Assembly (NCBI GenBank): GCA_937922925.1
Contig: CALAKU010000069.1
Location: forward strand, 1-35,213
Origin: an uncultured Arenicella sp.
GTDB lineage: Bacteria; Pseudomonadota; Gammaproteobacteria; Arenicellales; Arenicellaceae
DNA: 35,213 nt
Direction: 5' to 3'
Part shown: positions 17,640-26,265 of the stretch, piece after piece
Position numbering within the stretch: position 1 is the first letter of the stretch
Layout of the letters: each line of letters starts with the position of its first letter
Notes under the pieces: generated by a model
The model's input: the letters and a program-made list of their open reading frames with translations, nothing else
Told to the model about the DNA's origin: nothing
Databases searched by the model: none
Program-made: the position numbers and the translations under genes

Positions 17640-18923
17640 ATGATAGATCCACAACTATTGCGTAATGATACTGAATTGGTTGCGCAGCGCCTGCGCACAA
17701 AGCGTCATGAGTTCGACGTCGAACGCTTTCAGGCATTGGAGTCGCAACGCAAGCAACTGCAAGTAGAATCCGAAGACTTGCAGGCCAAACGCAATGCGAA
17801 ATCCAAAGAAATTGGTAAAATTAAAGCGCAAGGTGGAGACGTCGACGCCATCAAAAGCGAAGTCGCTGCTTTCGCGGATCGTTTAAAAGCGGCGCAAGGC
17901 GAGCTCGCCCAAGTGCAGGAATCGTTGCTAGCGATTACCGATGTCATGCCCAATATGCCGCATGAATCGGTCCCTCAAGGCAATAGTGAAGACGACAACA
18001 TTGAAGTGTTGCGTTGGGGTACGCCGGGTCAATTCGATTTTCCGGTAAAAGACCATGTGGATCTTGGCCAAGATGCAAATGCAATGGACTTTGAAACGGC
18101 CACAAAAATAGCCGGCCCGCGCTTCGTCGTTATGCGAGGTGAGCTAGTTCGCATGCATCGAGCACTGATTCAATACATGTTGAATACCCATGTCGAAGAA
18201 CATGGATACGAAGAGGTCTACGCCCCGTATTTAGTGAATCAGGCCAGCCTGATTGGCACCGGGCAGTTTTCTAAGTTTGCTGATCACGATTTATTCGCCA
18301 CGCAATCCGAGGACGGCTATTACTTAATCCCGACCGCCGAAGTGCCAGTGACTAATATTGTGCGCGACTCATTGCTCAGCGAGCAAGAATTGCCGAAGAA
18401 ATGGGTGGCGCACACGCCGTGTTTTCGCCGTGAAGCTGGCAGTTATGGGCGTGACACGCGAGGGATGATTCGCCAGCATCAATTTGAAAAAGTTGAGTTG
18501 GTACAGATTGTTCATCCCAGTGAGTCTTATGATCGCCTTGAAGAACTAACCTTAAATGCCGAAGCAATCTTACAAGGCCTTGAACTGCCTTACCGCAAGG
18601 TGGTGTTGTGTGGTGGCGATTTAGGATTTTCTGCGGCAAAAACCTATGATCTTGAGGTATGGCTGCCGGGGCAAGATGCTTATCGTGAGATTTCGTCATG
18701 CAGTAATTTTGAAGCCTTTCAAGCGCGGCGAATGAAAGCAAGATTCCGCTCGAACAGCAAAAAGACTGAGCTAGTGCACACCTTGAATGGCTCTGGATTG
18801 GCCGTAGGTCGAACCCTGCTGGCTATTATGGAGAACTTTCAACAGGCCGATGGGTCTATCACCATACCCGAAGTGCTACGTGGGTACATGGGCGGGCGTA
18901 GTCAAATTTTCGAAACCAAGTGA
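17640..18923 (+). CDS. serS: Serine--tRNA ligase
   Basis: Cytoplasmic class II aminoacyl-tRNA synthetase that charges tRNA-Ser and tRNA-Sec. Residues 1-110 form the long antiparallel coiled-coil arm, rich in Lys, Glu and Gln, that grips the extra arm of the tRNA. Motif 2 is [14 protein letters not shown] starting at F262, and motif 3 is GLAVGRT near 386-392. The 427-residue length is standard. It lies 51 bases after crcB; this gap has no strong promoter or ribosome-binding site, so it may be co-transcribed with the ftsK operon. Confidence 0.97.
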   Translation: MIDPQLLRNDTELVAQRLRTKRHEFDVERFQALESQRKQLQVESEDLQAKRNAKSKEIGKIKAQGGDVDAIKSEVAAFADRLKAAQGELAQVQESLLAITDVMPNMPHESVPQGNSEDDNIEVLRWGTPGQFDFPVKDHVDLGQDANAMDFETATKIAGPRFVVMRGELVRMHRALIQYMLNTHVEEHGYEEVYAPYLVNQASLIGTGQFSKFADHDLFATQSEDGYYLIPTAEVPVTNIVRDSLLSEQELPKKWVAHTPCFRREAGSYGRDTRGMIRQHQFEKVELVQIVHPSESYDRLEELTLNAEAILQGLELPYRKVVLCGGDLGFSAAKTYDLEVWLPGQDAYREISSCSNFEAFQARRMKARFRSNSKKTELVHTLNGSGLAVGRTLLAIMENFQQADGSITIPEVLRGYMGGRSQIFETK

Positions 18924-18943
18924 GTTTAAAAATCTCGACTGTC

Positions 18944-18965
18944 CCAGTTGGGTGCCAGTTGGGTG
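18944..18965 (+). repeat. 11-bp tandem duplication
   Basis: CCAGTTGGGTG occurs twice with no gap, starting 20 bases after the serS stop. It is exact but short and could be replication slippage. Confidence 0.85.
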
Positions 18966-19075
18966 AACTCACTGACAGTTTGTTAGACCCGCTTGCAAAC
19001 CTGATATCGGCACATGTGGTTGGCTAAGCCAGCAATACAGTGCTCAATGACTTTGCCCTTATTTCATATTAGCGG

Positions 19076-19228
19076 ATGAGCTACGCCATTTTAGGCCGTT
19101 TTTATAAATTTTTGCTTTCACCGCATACAGATTGGCTTGCTTACCATAGCGCAGAGCTAACTATTTATTTTTACAGCGTTTTGTTATGCTTAGCTGAGGT
19201 GGAGTCGTTGTCAACTAGGCTGCGATGA
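19076..19228 (+). CDS. Possible 50-residue small protein
   Basis: An ATG at 19076 opens 50 codons ending at TGA 19226-19228, in the otherwise empty gap after serS. The predicted peptide is rich in aromatic and aliphatic residues, with a hydrophobic stretch around residues 29-40 (TIYFYSVLLCLA). There is no good ribosome-binding site, and an in-frame TAG lies two codons upstream. No family was recognised. Chance is the simplest explanation; conservation in relatives would be needed to believe it. Confidence 0.15.
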   Translation: MSYAILGRFYKFLLSPHTDWLAYHSAELTIYFYSVLLCLAEVESLSTRLR

Positions 19229-19311
19229 GTCGTTTGGGTCTGATCTGTTTCGATATTGTCTAGATTGGGCAAAGCTGATCGCAAGGTTAGCAGATGGTCG
19301 GGTAGAGCAAA

Positions 19312-20913
19312 ATGAGCACAGTAGCTGAAAATATAGCTAGCATACTAAATGCTTTAGTAACAAAAATAGGCGCCTTAAAAAGCCGAGGCCAAGAAAAATA
19401 CGGCTATGATCGCCAAACTAAACCGGATATGGTTAAGCGGTCTCGGTTTCTGTCTCGGGCCATAATGTTGTGGCTATTAATAGCCTTTCCAATCGCGCCG
19501 GTTGCGTTGGCTCAGCCGGATTCGCCCGACGCTAAGTCACCAGTTATCGATAACCCACTCAATGTTGAAGCGCAAAACAAGGATGCCCAAGGCGTTGATA
19601 GCGACGCCTATGTTCGAAGTTGGCGCGAGGCTCAGTCTCCTGATCTTTATGAAGACACTGAGTTTGGCGAGCTCATTTACAACCAAGCCAGCACGCCTAC
19701 CAAGCTGGAAATTCTTCGTTTGCTGAGTAAAGACACGCCATCATTGAAGGTGTTTATGACAGCTGTGTCGATGGGTTTGGATGTTGAAAGTGTGTTGCAA
19801 GCCTCAGTAACGTATCAACCCGAAAAAAGTCGCGAGCTTGCTGCATCGGCGGTTAATTTATTGCCGCTACTAAATGATTCTCGGAGCAATTTGTATTCGG
19901 CGTATGAATTAGATGACCTAAATCGTGGTGACGGCAATCAGCCTTATGCTGTGCAGGAAGTCTTGGATCGTTTCTTTGAAGATCGTCAGATTCTTAGGCC
20001 ATATCCGGATTGGTATGAAGGGCAGTTTCACTTTTTGGCGTCGGCTGCCGAATTGAAAAAGTTATCGACTCAAAACAACGGCCATTGGTATCAGTCCAGA
20101 TCAACGATCAAGCCAAAGGAACGACCGGTGTTTGTTTCATTGTATGAAGATTCAAAAAAGGTATTGGTCGACAGTCTAGAGCGCATTGACCAGGCGCTTG
20201 CAGCAGACCCTAATGCAACGTTGCCAGTCGTATTCATATTTAATCGGCTAAACGAAGTCGCTGTTGACGAACTTGACTACCCTAGCACCATAGCCGGGGT
20301 GCAAAAAGCATATGCGGATAAAAGCCTAATGTTAACGCCAACCCCTCAATGGCAGATCGGCGAATACCATTTGTACGTTCCTATTAGCGAATTTTACGAT
20401 ACCTTTGCAATACCCTCCGAAGAGGACTACGAGCCTGAGGCCTGGCAGGCGTTATTGACAGCGGCGCAAAATCACATCGTAACTAACCGGTCTTTCTTAG
20501 TGGTTATTCTCGCTGGCGGCGATGCGAGTCAAAGTGAAACAGCGGCCTCAGTGCAATCTGCGCCAGTTACTTTAAATAAGCAGTATGTGGCGTGGGCAGA
20601 CCCTCGTGCCGATGCGGCATTTCCGTATGCTAAACCTAAGTCTGGGTCATCGTTAACCTTTAAAAGCATTGTTAGCAAGGGTGTGATTCTGAATCGCCCT
20701 GACTTGATTGCGGCGTTAAATGCAATCGGCGTAGAAAGCGTTCCTGTGTCTTTTTACTACCTTGATAAAAGCCGTCAACGACCATTTTTGAAAACACCAA
20801 GGGCGTTGATTCAAGCAGCTATTGGTGCAGGCGCTCCCGCCGGTAGTTTTGGTGGGGATGGTGGTTTTTCGACACCAGTTTGCGCCTCGCCGCCATGCAT
20901 AGTTCCGCAATAG
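19312..20913 (+). CDS. Secreted protein of unknown function heading the polysaccharide locus
   Basis: Function not recognised. The first ATG gives 533 residues with a signal-type hydrophobic segment at about 49-67 (LWLLIAFPIAPVALAQ). An in-frame ATG at 19429 (residue 40) would place this as an ordinary signal peptide and is a serious alternative start; neither has a good ribosome-binding site. The mature part has two related stretches: one around LRPYPDWYEGQFHFLA (nt 19950-20060) and one around LTPTPQWQIGEYHLYV (nt 20290-20405). Each follows a helix containing VQ-VL/VQKAY, which suggests an internal duplication. The C-terminus is Gly-rich with two cysteines (PVCASPPC). Location just before the export genes suggests an envelope role in polysaccharide output or control; this is inference. 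Confidence 0.7.
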   Translation: MSTVAENIASILNALVTKIGALKSRGQEKYGYDRQTKPDMVKRSRFLSRAIMLWLLIAFPIAPVALAQPDSPDAKSPVIDNPLNVEAQNKDAQGVDSDAYVRSWREAQSPDLYEDTEFGELIYNQASTPTKLEILRLLSKDTPSLKVFMTAVSMGLDVESVLQASVTYQPEKSRELAASAVNLLPLLNDSRSNLYSAYELDDLNRGDGNQPYAVQEVLDRFFEDRQILRPYPDWYEGQFHFLASAAELKKLSTQNNGHWYQSRSTIKPKERPVFVSLYEDSKKVLVDSLERIDQALAADPNATLPVVFIFNRLNEVAVDELDYPSTIAGVQKAYADKSLMLTPTPQWQIGEYHLYVPISEFYDTFAIPSEEDYEPEAWQALLTAAQNHIVTNRSFLVVILAGGDASQSETAASVQSAPVTLNKQYVAWADPRADAAFPYAKPKSGSSLTFKSIVSKGVILNRPDLIAALNAIGVESVPVSFYYLDKSRQRPFLKTPRALIQAAIGAGAPAGSFGGDGGFSTPVCASPPCIVPQ

Positions 20914-21034
20914 CGTGATAAGAAGGGCGGCAATGATTGCTTATTCGATAGTGTTGTAAATCGATAATGCTTAGCTTTTATTAAAGTGCCTCAATCCGTT
21001 AACAACGATAAGTGACTCACATCATTATTCGGAT
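20914..21034 (+). promoter_or_regulatory. Possible promoter of the export operon
   Basis: This 121-base AT-rich gap precedes the beta-barrel gene. TTGTAA near 20954 is followed 17 bases later by TTTATT, a weak -35/-10 pair. No terminator is clear after the upstream gene, so read-through is also possible. Confidence 0.25.
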
Positions 21035-22426
21035 ATGAACGAAAAAAAAATAAAACGAATAACGTTTTCTACTTTACTGATTTCAGGTCTTATAAGCGGC
21101 CTGATCTCTGGCGCAGTATTGGCGCAACAAGTAGTCAGTCAAGGTTTGCCGCCCGCTGCGAATACCTTAAAGTCGTTTCAGGGTGGGTCTGTGGCGCGCG
21201 ACAGCGGCGTGAATCAACCATTAGATCTTCTTAGTGATTTTTATCCTGCCATCGAGATAGATGTGTCAGATAACGACAATGTTCGTCGACGCCCGGATTT
21301 TGACGAACCTGATGTTCGATGGGTTGTTCGACCTAGCCTCGGTTATCGAACCAATATTGGCCGACACAAATTTTATGCGGCCTACAACGGCACCTTCGTG
21401 TTTCACAATGAACTTGACCAAGAAGACAGCGACGCAAATGAATTGAGTGCGGCCCTGGGTTTGGACTTGGGCCGCCGCTGGGACTTAAATCTATTTGCTT
21501 CACTGGGAGAGAGTTTTGAGCAACGTGGCATCTCAGGCTCACGTAACTTCGCCGAATTTATAAATCAGGGAATCGATTCTGGCCCCGAAGATATTTCAAC
21601 GCGTCAATTTGGCGCTGATTTGATTTTTGGTCAAAAGATTGGCGTGCTCACTGGCGTTTTAGGTTTCGAATTCTCTGAGGTGGATTTTTCCAGCAATGAT
21701 TTGCTTGGTGGCTTAGACCCTCAAGGCCGGGATCGCGAGAGCGAATCCTTGCATTTAGATATTGATTGGCAATTCGCTTCTAAGACATCAGTGTTTGCAC
21801 GAGTTCAGCGTACCGACATCGATTTTACCTCTGAGTTCAGTGATCTGGATTCGCAGCAAACGGATATTTTGGTCGGTCTGCGTGTTAAACCTACTGCGGC
21901 CTTGAGCGGCGTGGCCGGCATTGGCAGAACCGATCGCACCTTCGATGCTCCTGGCCGTGAAGATTTTGACGGCAGTATTTTTTATGCCAACCTTAATTAC
22001 GCCTTTAACCCGCTGTCTAATGTGCAATTGGCGGCGTCAAGAGCGGTGGAAGAGGCCGGCGCGGTTGATTCGGATTTTTTCGTAAGCGATTTACTCGGCG
22101 CGTCGTGGAATCACGCTTTGTCCTCTAGGCTGATTTTTGATATCTACGCAAAGCTGATTGAAGACGAGTACAACGATGGGCGTGTTGATGAGTTTACCGA
22201 TTGGGGGGTTGGGATCGACTATGTGCTCCGCAATTGGCTGAGCTTAGGTGTGTATTACGGCGAAGTAGAGCGAGAGTCCACTTTAAACAGCCTTGAGTTT
22301 GACAATCGTTTTATTGGTTTGCGCTTACGTTCTGACTTGCGAAGCATATTTAGCTCCAAGCGTAAGGCAAGACAAGATATCGAGCCCTTTGGAACTCAGC
22401 GCTCATCCCAAGCGTCAAAGCGCTAA
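21035..22426 (+). CDS. Outer-membrane beta-barrel of polysaccharide export locus
   Basis: Predicted outer-membrane protein of 463 residues. The signal peptide runs to about residue 32 (hydrophobic core with a repeated GLIS, ending in VLAQQ). The rest consists of alternating polar and hydrophobic strands separated by acidic loops, for example YPAIEIDVSDNDNV, SLGYRTNIGRHKFYAAYNG and LNLFASLGESF. This matches the BBP2_2-type barrels found beside exopolysaccharide export genes. A true barrel usually ends in an aromatic residue; here the last strand (FIGLRLRSDL, ending about residue 435) is followed by a basic tail of some 25 residues, which is unusual. Being next to an OPX protein that lacks its own membrane helix, it is a likely outer-membrane conduit. 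Confidence 0.8.
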   Translation: MNEKKIKRITFSTLLISGLISGLISGAVLAQQVVSQGLPPAANTLKSFQGGSVARDSGVNQPLDLLSDFYPAIEIDVSDNDNVRRRPDFDEPDVRWVVRPSLGYRTNIGRHKFYAAYNGTFVFHNELDQEDSDANELSAALGLDLGRRWDLNLFASLGESFEQRGISGSRNFAEFINQGIDSGPEDISTRQFGADLIFGQKIGVLTGVLGFEFSEVDFSSNDLLGGLDPQGRDRESESLHLDIDWQFASKTSVFARVQRTDIDFTSEFSDLDSQQTDILVGLRVKPTAALSGVAGIGRTDRTFDAPGREDFDGSIFYANLNYAFNPLSNVQLAASRAVEEAGAVDSDFFVSDLLGASWNHALSSRLIFDIYAKLIEDEYNDGRVDEFTDWGVGIDYVLRNWLSLGVYYGEVERESTLNSLEFDNRFIGLRLRSDLRSIFSSKRKARQDIEPFGTQRSSQASKR

Positions 22427-22663
22427 CGGCGTACCCGGCCTCATAAGCTGATATTTGCTGAATGTTAATGCCATTACGACTTAGCGGCTATGTGATAATG
22501 GCTCTGCCGGGCTGCGTTTATCCAAGTAAGGTCTGCGCAAATACTCTCTGATGCTCGGCTTGCACGCTCTTTGGTACTAGTAGTGATACCAGTAGTGGTA
22601 AATTTGATTAATGCTGATTTTAATTTAGGGTTTGAACTTAAGCACGTTGACGCTAGCCGAACT
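22427..22663 (+). other. 237-base gap before the OPX gene
   Basis: No gene was recognised. AGTAGTG is repeated at 22579 and 22591, 12 bases apart, within a GGTA...TACC context, and could be a small regulator site. The open frame extends upstream of ATG 22664 to 22571, but this extension encodes no signal sequence and is probably not translated. Confidence 0.4.
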
Positions 22664-24100
22664 ATGAAGCGATACACACAAATTTTTCTGATTTTTGCAA
22701 TGGGGCTGGTGAGTTCTATATCCGCCACAATTGTTTATGCGCAGAGCCAAGATGAAAAATTTATTGAGCAGGTCTTGGAGACCGCCGAGCGCCAAAGCGG
22801 GCTGTTACAAGTTTATACGCGTAAAAACCGTAAGCTATTAGCGAGTATCGACAGTCCATCTGATTGGGTTGTAGTGCGCCGCGATGGGCCATGGGCGATC
22901 GTGCGATTCCAAACACCAGTCGTGCCAGTATGGGTCAGCCGTCAGCACGTGCGCCTAGATCAGTCTCAAGCACAAGTAACGGCCAATCTTCTTAACTTAC
23001 GATCCCGCGCCTCGGTTGACTCGTTTAGTATTGGCCACGCAAAGCGAGGCTACCGCAGTCAAGTGTTGTCGACTAAGCCCGATTTTATTCAGATTTTTGC
23101 GCCAACTGAGTTTGAGTTTTCCATACGCGCCAGCGCCATTGCGGATGGCTCACAAGCTAAGGCAAATTGGCAAACTCCAAAAAATACAGATAGCGAAGTG
23201 CTCTCTCAGCAAGCTAGTAAGAGTACCCCACAACAAAGCCTCGCCTTATCAGAGAGTGCAAAGCCTTCAGAGAAACCCTCAAAGACGTCTGCATCTGCCG
23301 CGACCAAACAAAATACCGATCCAGCTGTAGTTGATGCGCTTGAGTCGTTTCGTTCCGAGCGAAACAATCGCGTTGAACGCCAACACAGCTTAGCGCCAGG
23401 CGATGCCATCTCGCTGCGGGTTTTTGGTGAGGAAGACTTGAGTGTCGAGAATGTTCGAATCCCAGGTAGCGGAGCCGTTTCATTTCCTTTAATCGGATTG
23501 GTTGAGGTTGCGGGCAAAACCACCGTTGAAGTCGAGCGCATTGCCGCCGGCTTGCTCTCGCAAGGTTACGTACGAAACCCCAGAGTATCGGTTTCGATTT
23601 TCAGCTATCGACCCATTTTTGTGCGAGGCGCAGTTGCCAGCGTGGGTTCCTACCCATACACCGAGGGTTTAACGGTAGGTAACGCTATCGCCATCGCAGG
23701 CGGTGCGAAAAAATCGGCACTGGAGAACGGCGTTAGCATTTCACGCGATGGGCGAGCGGTCGCTAAAGGTTTGCCAGTTGACAGCGACGAAGTGGTGCGC
23801 TCTGGCGACGTTATCAGTATCGAAGAGCAAGAGGGAGTCTCCGAAGAAAACACGCTTTATGTTTATCTGCACGGGGAAGTAGCAAACCCGGGTGAATACG
23901 CCTTTCGTCGAGGTTTAACGGTTGAGAAAGCCATTGTATTAGCCGGCGGTTTTACCATTCGCGCCTCTCGAGGAAAAATCACAATCACGCGTTACGACGG
24001 CGTGGGCGAGAATCAAGAGCCCAGCAAACTAAAGCGAGTTAAGCTTTTTACGCCCATAGAGCCAGGCGACATCATCGATGTAGGAGCGACTTGGTTTTGA
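22664..24100 (+). CDS. Polysaccharide export (OPX/Wza-like) protein with SH3-like repeats
   Basis: Periplasmic channel protein of 478 residues for exopolysaccharide export. ATG 22664 is chosen because it starts a clean signal peptide (about 1-26, ending in VYAQ); no lipobox cysteine is present, unlike Wza. Two SH3b-like modules follow (about 47-98 and 103-157, the second with NLRSRASVDSFSIG), then a Ser/Gln-rich linker (160-235). The Poly_export domain is at 240-315 and two SLBB domains lie at about 317-387 and 397-475. The chain ends directly after the second SLBB domain (IDVGATWF), so the amphipathic helix that forms the Wza outer-membrane pore is missing. It overlaps the kinase gene start. 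Confidence 0.9.
   Translation: MKRYTQIFLIFAMGLVSSISATIVYAQSQDEKFIEQVLETAERQSGLLQVYTRKNRKLLASIDSPSDWVVVRRDGPWAIVRFQTPVVPVWVSRQHVRLDQSQAQVTANLLNLRSRASVDSFSIGHAKRGYRSQVLSTKPDFIQIFAPTEFEFSIRASAIADGSQAKANWQTPKNTDSEVLSQQASKSTPQQSLALSESAKPSEKPSKTSASAATKQNTDPAVVDALESFRSERNNRVERQHSLAPGDAISLRVFGEEDLSVENVRIPGSGAVSFPLIGLVEVAGKTTVEVERIAAGLLSQGYVRNPRVSVSIFSYRPIFVRGAVASVGSYPYTEGLTVGNAIAIAGGAKKSALENGVSISRDGRAVAKGLPVDSDEVVRSGDVISIEEQEGVSEENTLYVYLHGEVANPGEYAFRRGLTVEKAIVLAGGFTIRASRGKITITRYDGVGENQEPSKLKRVKLFTPIEPGDIIDVGATWF
24082..24086 (+). promoter_or_regulatory. Ribosome-binding site for the TTG-initiated kinase gene
   Basis: AGGAG lies inside the end of the OPX gene, four bases before TTG 24091 and ten before TTG 24097. 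The second TTG overlaps the OPX stop as TTGA, so translation is probably coupled; no ATG is near. Confidence 0.5.
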
Positions 24101-26199
24101 ATAAAATACCCGATAAACCCTTAAGCACCGAGTCTGATCCGTCGCAGGCATCGCGGAAATTAGTACAAGGTTGGTTTAACTCAAATCAGAGTGCGAACAC
24201 TGGTTTTGGCTCTGGCGCTGCGCAAACAGACTCCGTTGAGTCGCTCTCACAAACCCTTGGCAATCTAGTGCAAGTGGCGCGTGAAAACCGTTGGCTCATT
24301 TTTTTATTAATGGCTTTGGGTTTGATTGCCGGAATATTCAAGGCTTATTCAGAAACGCCGGTTTATCGCGCCAAGCTAAGTATGGCGGTTGAACCAACGA
24401 GTTATCGCAGCTCCAGTCAAACCGTCTTTGACCCTTTTGCTTATCGCTTTTACGAAACTCAGTATGAGCTTTTAAAAAGCCGTTCGGTGGCTGAGAGGGT
24501 AGTCGATAGCTTGGGGCTTGTAGAACGCGATTCTGTGCAACGGTTATTGGTTCAACCCAGCGTAATAAGGTCGCTGGCCAAAGAGGTGTCGGCGATCACC
24601 GGGCTGACTCTTGTCAGTGAGCCGGAACAGGTGCCGACACCAGATCTCAGCGATGAAGAAAAGCTTGCTAAGCGCAGTTGGTTAACTCGAATCATTCAGG
24701 GTGGAGTGAACGTCAGTGGTGGCGAGAAAACCAACTTGGTTCACGTGACGTTTAATTCGGTCAACCCTGATTTCGCGGCTGAAATTGCCAATGCTTTGGT
24801 TGAAGCCTACATAGAGCAAGGGCTTGATTCTCAGCTGAATCGTTCCGAACAAACCACGCAATGGTTGTCCTTGCGTATTGAAGATTTACGAGCATCGCTG
24901 GACGAAGCCCAGGCGAATTTACAGCGTTTCTTGGTTGATGAAAACCTACTTGAGAGCACGCGCAATAATCAAATTAACAATAGTGAGTTAGAAGTACTCA
25001 ATAGCGAATACTTAGCTGCCAGAGGGCGTTTGGATGAGCTTGCAAAACGCTACGGGACCAAACATCCGAAACTCACGGAAGCGCGCTCTGAGTTACAGGC
25101 GGCGAAAAACCGTTTAGATCGAAAGGCCCGCACCTTATCGGCCAGTCGCGATAAACAAATCGAGCTAGACCGGCTCGAGAGAGATGTGCAGGTCAATCAA
25201 GAATTATACGAAGCGTTCTTGGCAAAGTTTAAGGAAGCCGACCTGTCTTCGTCGGGAACGCAAGTAGCCAGTGCTCGGATTATTGACCGCGCATTGCCGC
25301 CCGCTGGGCCAATATACCCGCAAAAACAGCGCATCATTATGACCTGGGTTTTAGGCGGATTACTGCTGGGTTTAATGGTGGCATTTTTGCGTGAGCAGCT
25401 CGATACCACATTCAAAAACGGTCGAGCAGTCGAGGACAAGCTGGGTTTGCCTCTGTTCGGAATCATCCAATCCGTAGGCAAAGAGGTGTCGTCGGTGGAA
25501 CGGCATTATTTGGATAACACGCGCAGTGTTTTTTCGGAATCGATCAATCACATACGCACTGGCGTTATGTATTCAAACGTTGACAACCCGCCGCAAGTTT
25601 TATTGGTGACCTCGTCGGTTCAAAGCGAGGGTAAAACCACGCTTGCATCAAATTTAGCACTGTCTTATTCGCAATTAGGAACGACTCTTTTAATCGATGC
25701 GGATTTGCGCCGCCCTCGAATTAAATACATCGTTGAAAATGGCGCCACACATGGTTTAGTCGATTATGTTGCCGGTGCGGCGGAACTGAAAGACTGCGTT
25801 GTGCAAGATCGACAAGAAAAGAATTTGTACGTTCTGAACTCAGGTACCACGCCACCGAACCCACTTGAACTATTAGCGAGTGAGCGCTTTAAAACCATAT
25901 TGACTGCCTTGAGGAGCAAATTCGATCACATCGTCATCGACACTGCGCCAGTCTTACCGGCCAGTGATGCAGTGGTATTGGGCCGCCAATGTGATGCTTT
26001 GTTGATGGTCGTGCAGTCTGACCGCACCACACACCATATGGCACGCGACGCGATAAAGCGATTGAATGCCAGCAATGTGAATGTGGCCGGTTTGATCCTG
26101 ACACGTGCTAATGTAAAAAAAGGCAACCCATATCAATACGGTGGCTATTATGGTTACGGTGCCTACGCCTATGTGGAAGACAAACAGTCAAATGATTAG
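24097..26199 (+). CDS. Wzc-type polysaccharide co-polymerase and tyrosine autokinase
   Basis: Inner-membrane protein of 700 residues controlling chain length and export. A Wzz-type first membrane helix lies near residues 65-85. A long periplasmic coiled-coil region follows (about 230-365), then a second helix near 410-430. The cytoplasmic BY-kinase domain has Walker A SVQSEGKTT (about 507-515), Walker A' LLIDADLRRP (about 531-540) and Walker B HIVIDTAP. The C-terminal tyrosine cluster (YQYGGYYGYGAYAY) is the autophosphorylation tail. The start must be a non-ATG codon; TTG 24097 or 24091 fits. Kinase and co-polymerase are fused in one chain, as in proteobacterial Wzc rather than the split Gram-positive type. 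No cognate Wzb phosphatase lies next to it. Confidence 0.93.
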   Translation: MNKIPDKPLSTESDPSQASRKLVQGWFNSNQSANTGFGSGAAQTDSVESLSQTLGNLVQVARENRWLIFLLMALGLIAGIFKAYSETPVYRAKLSMAVEPTSYRSSSQTVFDPFAYRFYETQYELLKSRSVAERVVDSLGLVERDSVQRLLVQPSVIRSLAKEVSAITGLTLVSEPEQVPTPDLSDEEKLAKRSWLTRIIQGGVNVSGGEKTNLVHVTFNSVNPDFAAEIANALVEAYIEQGLDSQLNRSEQTTQWLSLRIEDLRASLDEAQANLQRFLVDENLLESTRNNQINNSELEVLNSEYLAARGRLDELAKRYGTKHPKLTEARSELQAAKNRLDRKARTLSASRDKQIELDRLERDVQVNQELYEAFLAKFKEADLSSSGTQVASARIIDRALPPAGPIYPQKQRIIMTWVLGGLLLGLMVAFLREQLDTTFKNGRAVEDKLGLPLFGIIQSVGKEVSSVERHYLDNTRSVFSESINHIRTGVMYSNVDNPPQVLLVTSSVQSEGKTTLASNLALSYSQLGTTLLIDADLRRPRIKYIVENGATHGLVDYVAGAAELKDCVVQDRQEKNLYVLNSGTTPPNPLELLASERFKTILTALRSKFDHIVIDTAPVLPASDAVVLGRQCDALLMVVQSDRTTHHMARDAIKRLNASNVNVAGLILTRANVKKGNPYQYGGYYGYGAYAYVEDKQSND

Positions 26200-26265
26200 T
26201 ACGCCGTTACGGGTGTCGCATTGGCTTAAGCATCCCGCTGGCGCAATCCCAAGTTTCTAAAAAGT

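Larger units (their letters stand above)
18924..19311. other. 388-base gap between core genes and the polysaccharide locus
   Basis: No standard gene, tRNA or clear terminator was found. The first 60 bases hold interleaved inverted repeats and an 11-bp tandem duplication. The middle (about 19060-19200) is AT-rich and contains a 50-codon open frame of doubtful value. The promoter of the following secreted-protein gene should lie here, but no hexamer pair is convincing. Confidence 0.6.

Noticed and set aside
17307-17654. Open frame of 115 codons antisense to crcB
   Set aside because: It crosses the crcB gene and the crcB-serS gap with no motif and Gln/His-rich low-quality sequence; crcB is certain.
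17711-17725. GTTCGACGTCGAAC palindrome in serS resembling the element before the Rieske gene
   Set aside because: It encodes part of the conserved coiled-coil arm (EFDVERF) and lacks the seven-base gap; similarity to 6688-6710 is best taken as chance.
18924-19311. tRNA or small RNA gene in the gap after serS
   Set aside because: No cloverleaf with T-loop GTTC-type consensus, and no strong promoter-terminator pair was found by eye.
22571-22663. Longer N-terminus for the OPX protein
   Set aside because: The extension would bury the signal peptide behind 31 residues; ATG 22664 begins an ordinary signal sequence.
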